Shown here: piece by piece, positions 6,666 through 7,638 of the stretch
How positions within the stretch are numbered: the stretch's first letter is position 1
Layout of the letters: every line of letters starts with the position of its first letter
Origin: an uncultured Bacillota bacterium
Lineage (GTDB): Bacteria > Bacillota_I > Bacilli_A > RF39 > UBA660
NCBI GenBank assembly: GCA_946540075.1
Contig: CAMNHZ010000041.1
Location: 1 to 7,638, forward strand
DNA length: 7,638 nt
Direction of reading: 5' to 3'
The notes under the pieces: model-generated
Database searches by the model: none
What the model saw: only the letters and a program-made list of their open reading frames with translations
Told to the model about the DNA's origin: nothing
Made by a program: the position numbers and the translations under genes

Positions 6666-6666
6666 T

Positions 6667-6672
6667 AGGTGG
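6667..6672 (+). promoter_or_regulatory. Ribosome binding site for a TTG start
   Basis: AGGTGG lies directly after the preceding TAG and four bases before the TTG at 6677. No in-frame ATG is available until after the membrane segment, so this site decides for the TTG. Confidence 0.8.
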
Positions 6673-6676
6673 TAAA

Positions 6677-7638
6677 TTGAAACAACAAAAGTTAAAAAAA
6701 CATACTTTTTTAGTCGCATTATTAATATTTGCAGATATATTCACACTTACAGGGTTTATTCTTAGTTATGGACCTTGGAATAAATTAAGAGATCTTTTAA
6801 TCACTACTGCAATGACTACTAAAGATCATAAATATATTGCTCATATATTATATGATGATGAAACTATAAAAAAAGTTATGAGTCAAAACTATGTTAAAGA
6901 AAGTAACGATAATACAGATACTGACGCTATAACAATAGGTGTATCAGAAGATAGTAAAAAAAGTTATGCTAATAAATATGAACAAGAAATATTAAAGAAA
7001 GATAATGGTAATGACCTATATAAGATAGTTAAAATCAATGGTAATGGTTGGGTAGGTTATATGGGAGTAGTATATGATCCTACTAGAGTTTCTTTAAAAC
7101 TCGCACCTAAACTTGGTGTAACTGGTATATTCCCATCATATTTAGCTAAACAATCAGGAGCTAAACTTGCAATGAATGCAAGTGGATTTATTGATTTAAA
7201 CGAAAGAGGTAATGGTGGTACACCAACTGGTACAGTTATAAAAAATGGTAAAGTAGTCTATTCAGGTGGTAGTACTGGATATGGTGGAGGTATTGCTGGA
7301 TTTACTAAAAAAGGAGTTTTAGTATTAACGCATCAAACACCAGCTCAAGCTATAAAAGCAGGAGTTATGGATGCTGTAGAATTTGGACCATTCTTAATAG
7401 TAAATGGGAAAAATGCTACTATTAGAGGAAATGGTGGATGGGGTAACGCACCACGAAGTGTTTTAGCTCAAAGAAAAGATGGAATTGTTTTATTCATTGT
7501 TATAGATGGAAGACAGCCAGGATATAGTATGGGTATTAGTATGCCTAACATGGTAAAACTACTTAATAATTATGGTGCATATAACGCTGTTAATTTAGAT
7601 GGAGGAGCATCAAGTAGTTTAGTAGAGCATGGTCGAAT
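6677..7638 (+). CDS. Membrane-anchored phosphodiester glycosidase (NAGPA/DUF2233-type), 3'-truncated by window
   Basis: The reading frame is open from the TTG to the window end (320 codons plus two bases), so the C terminus is missing. Residues 1-9 are basic and 10-31 form a hydrophobic anchor; about 32-105 is a polar linker region. The rest matches the phosphodiester glycosidase family (PF09992, related to GlcNAc-1-phosphodiester glucosaminidase, the uncovering enzyme) by motifs: AMNASGF at 165-171, GGTPTGTVIKNGK at 180-192, EFGPFLIVNGK at 235-245, APRSVLAQ at 258-265, VIDGRQPGYSMG at 275-286 and NAVNLDGGASSS at 303-314. Arg260, Asp277 and Asp308 lie in the conserved catalytic-region motifs. 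Such enzymes cleave sugar-1-phosphodiester bonds, and in bacteria are placed near exopolysaccharide or wall-polymer genes. The substrate here is unknown. It probably shares a transcript with the twin-module protein. Confidence 0.9.
   Translation, partial: MKQQKLKKHTFLVALLIFADIFTLTGFILSYGPWNKLRDLLITTAMTTKDHKYIAHILYDDETIKKVMSQNYVKESNDNTDTDAITIGVSEDSKKSYANKYEQEILKKDNGNDLYKIVKINGNGWVGYMGVVYDPTRVSLKLAPKLGVTGIFPSYLAKQSGAKLAMNASGFIDLNERGNGGTPTGTVIKNGKVVYSGGSTGYGGGIAGFTKKGVLVLTHQTPAQAIKAGVMDAVEFGPFLIVNGKNATIRGNGGWGNAPRSVLAQRKDGIVLFIVIDGRQPGYSMGISMPNMVKLLNNYGAYNAVNLDGGASSSLVEHGR

Noticed and set aside
1..7638. Reassigned TGA codon (Mollicutes code 4)
   Set aside because: No in-frame TGA occurs in any gene and Trp is TGG throughout. 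None of the six visible stops is TGA, so the code cannot be proven, but nothing supports reassignment.

Overview
The window is low-GC, entirely plus-strand DNA from a member of the Firmicutes. A full-length Spo0A, Shine-Dalgarno sites of the AAGGTGAT/GGAG type and A/T-ending codons support this. Bacilli with reduced or Mollicutes-like genomes (Erysipelotrichia, RF39 or Haloplasma-type lineages) are a reasonable guess, but the window alone cannot place the species. All visible stops are TAA or TAG, and Trp is written TGG, so nothing points to a reassigned TGA.

Region 1 (1-4227) is a compact four-gene unit. It contains pgk (phosphoglycerate kinase), a UPF0104/YbhN-type flippase-like membrane protein, a GT4 glycosyltransferase of the diacylglycerol-glucosyltransferase type, and tpiA (triosephosphate isomerase). 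Gaps are 17 bp, 1 bp and an 8-bp overlap. Two lipid or envelope genes therefore sit between two glycolytic enzymes. A TATAAT just upstream of pgk may give it its own promoter. A perfect 8-bp hairpin with a T-run overlaps the tpiA stop and probably ends the unit.

Region 2 (4228-5155) is a single-gene spo0A unit. Its upstream region holds a perfect minus-strand match to the Spo0A-binding 0A box (TTGTCGAA) and a TATAAT -10. A strong 15-bp hairpin terminator follows the gene. The arrangement suggests that this Spo0A controls its own gene.

Region 3 (5156-7638) starts with a promoter and contains two envelope genes. The first encodes a 470-residue membrane-anchored protein whose outside part is two diverged copies of one module (DUF6273-like by motif pattern, function unknown). 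The second, 11 bp downstream, encodes a membrane-anchored phosphodiester glycosidase (NAGPA/DUF2233-type) that begins with TTG and runs off the window. No stretch above 300 bp lacks a gene. No tRNA, rRNA, CRISPR array, insertion sequence or integrase was seen.

The least described items are the twin-module protein with its glycosidase partner, and the glycolysis/glycolipid gene arrangement.
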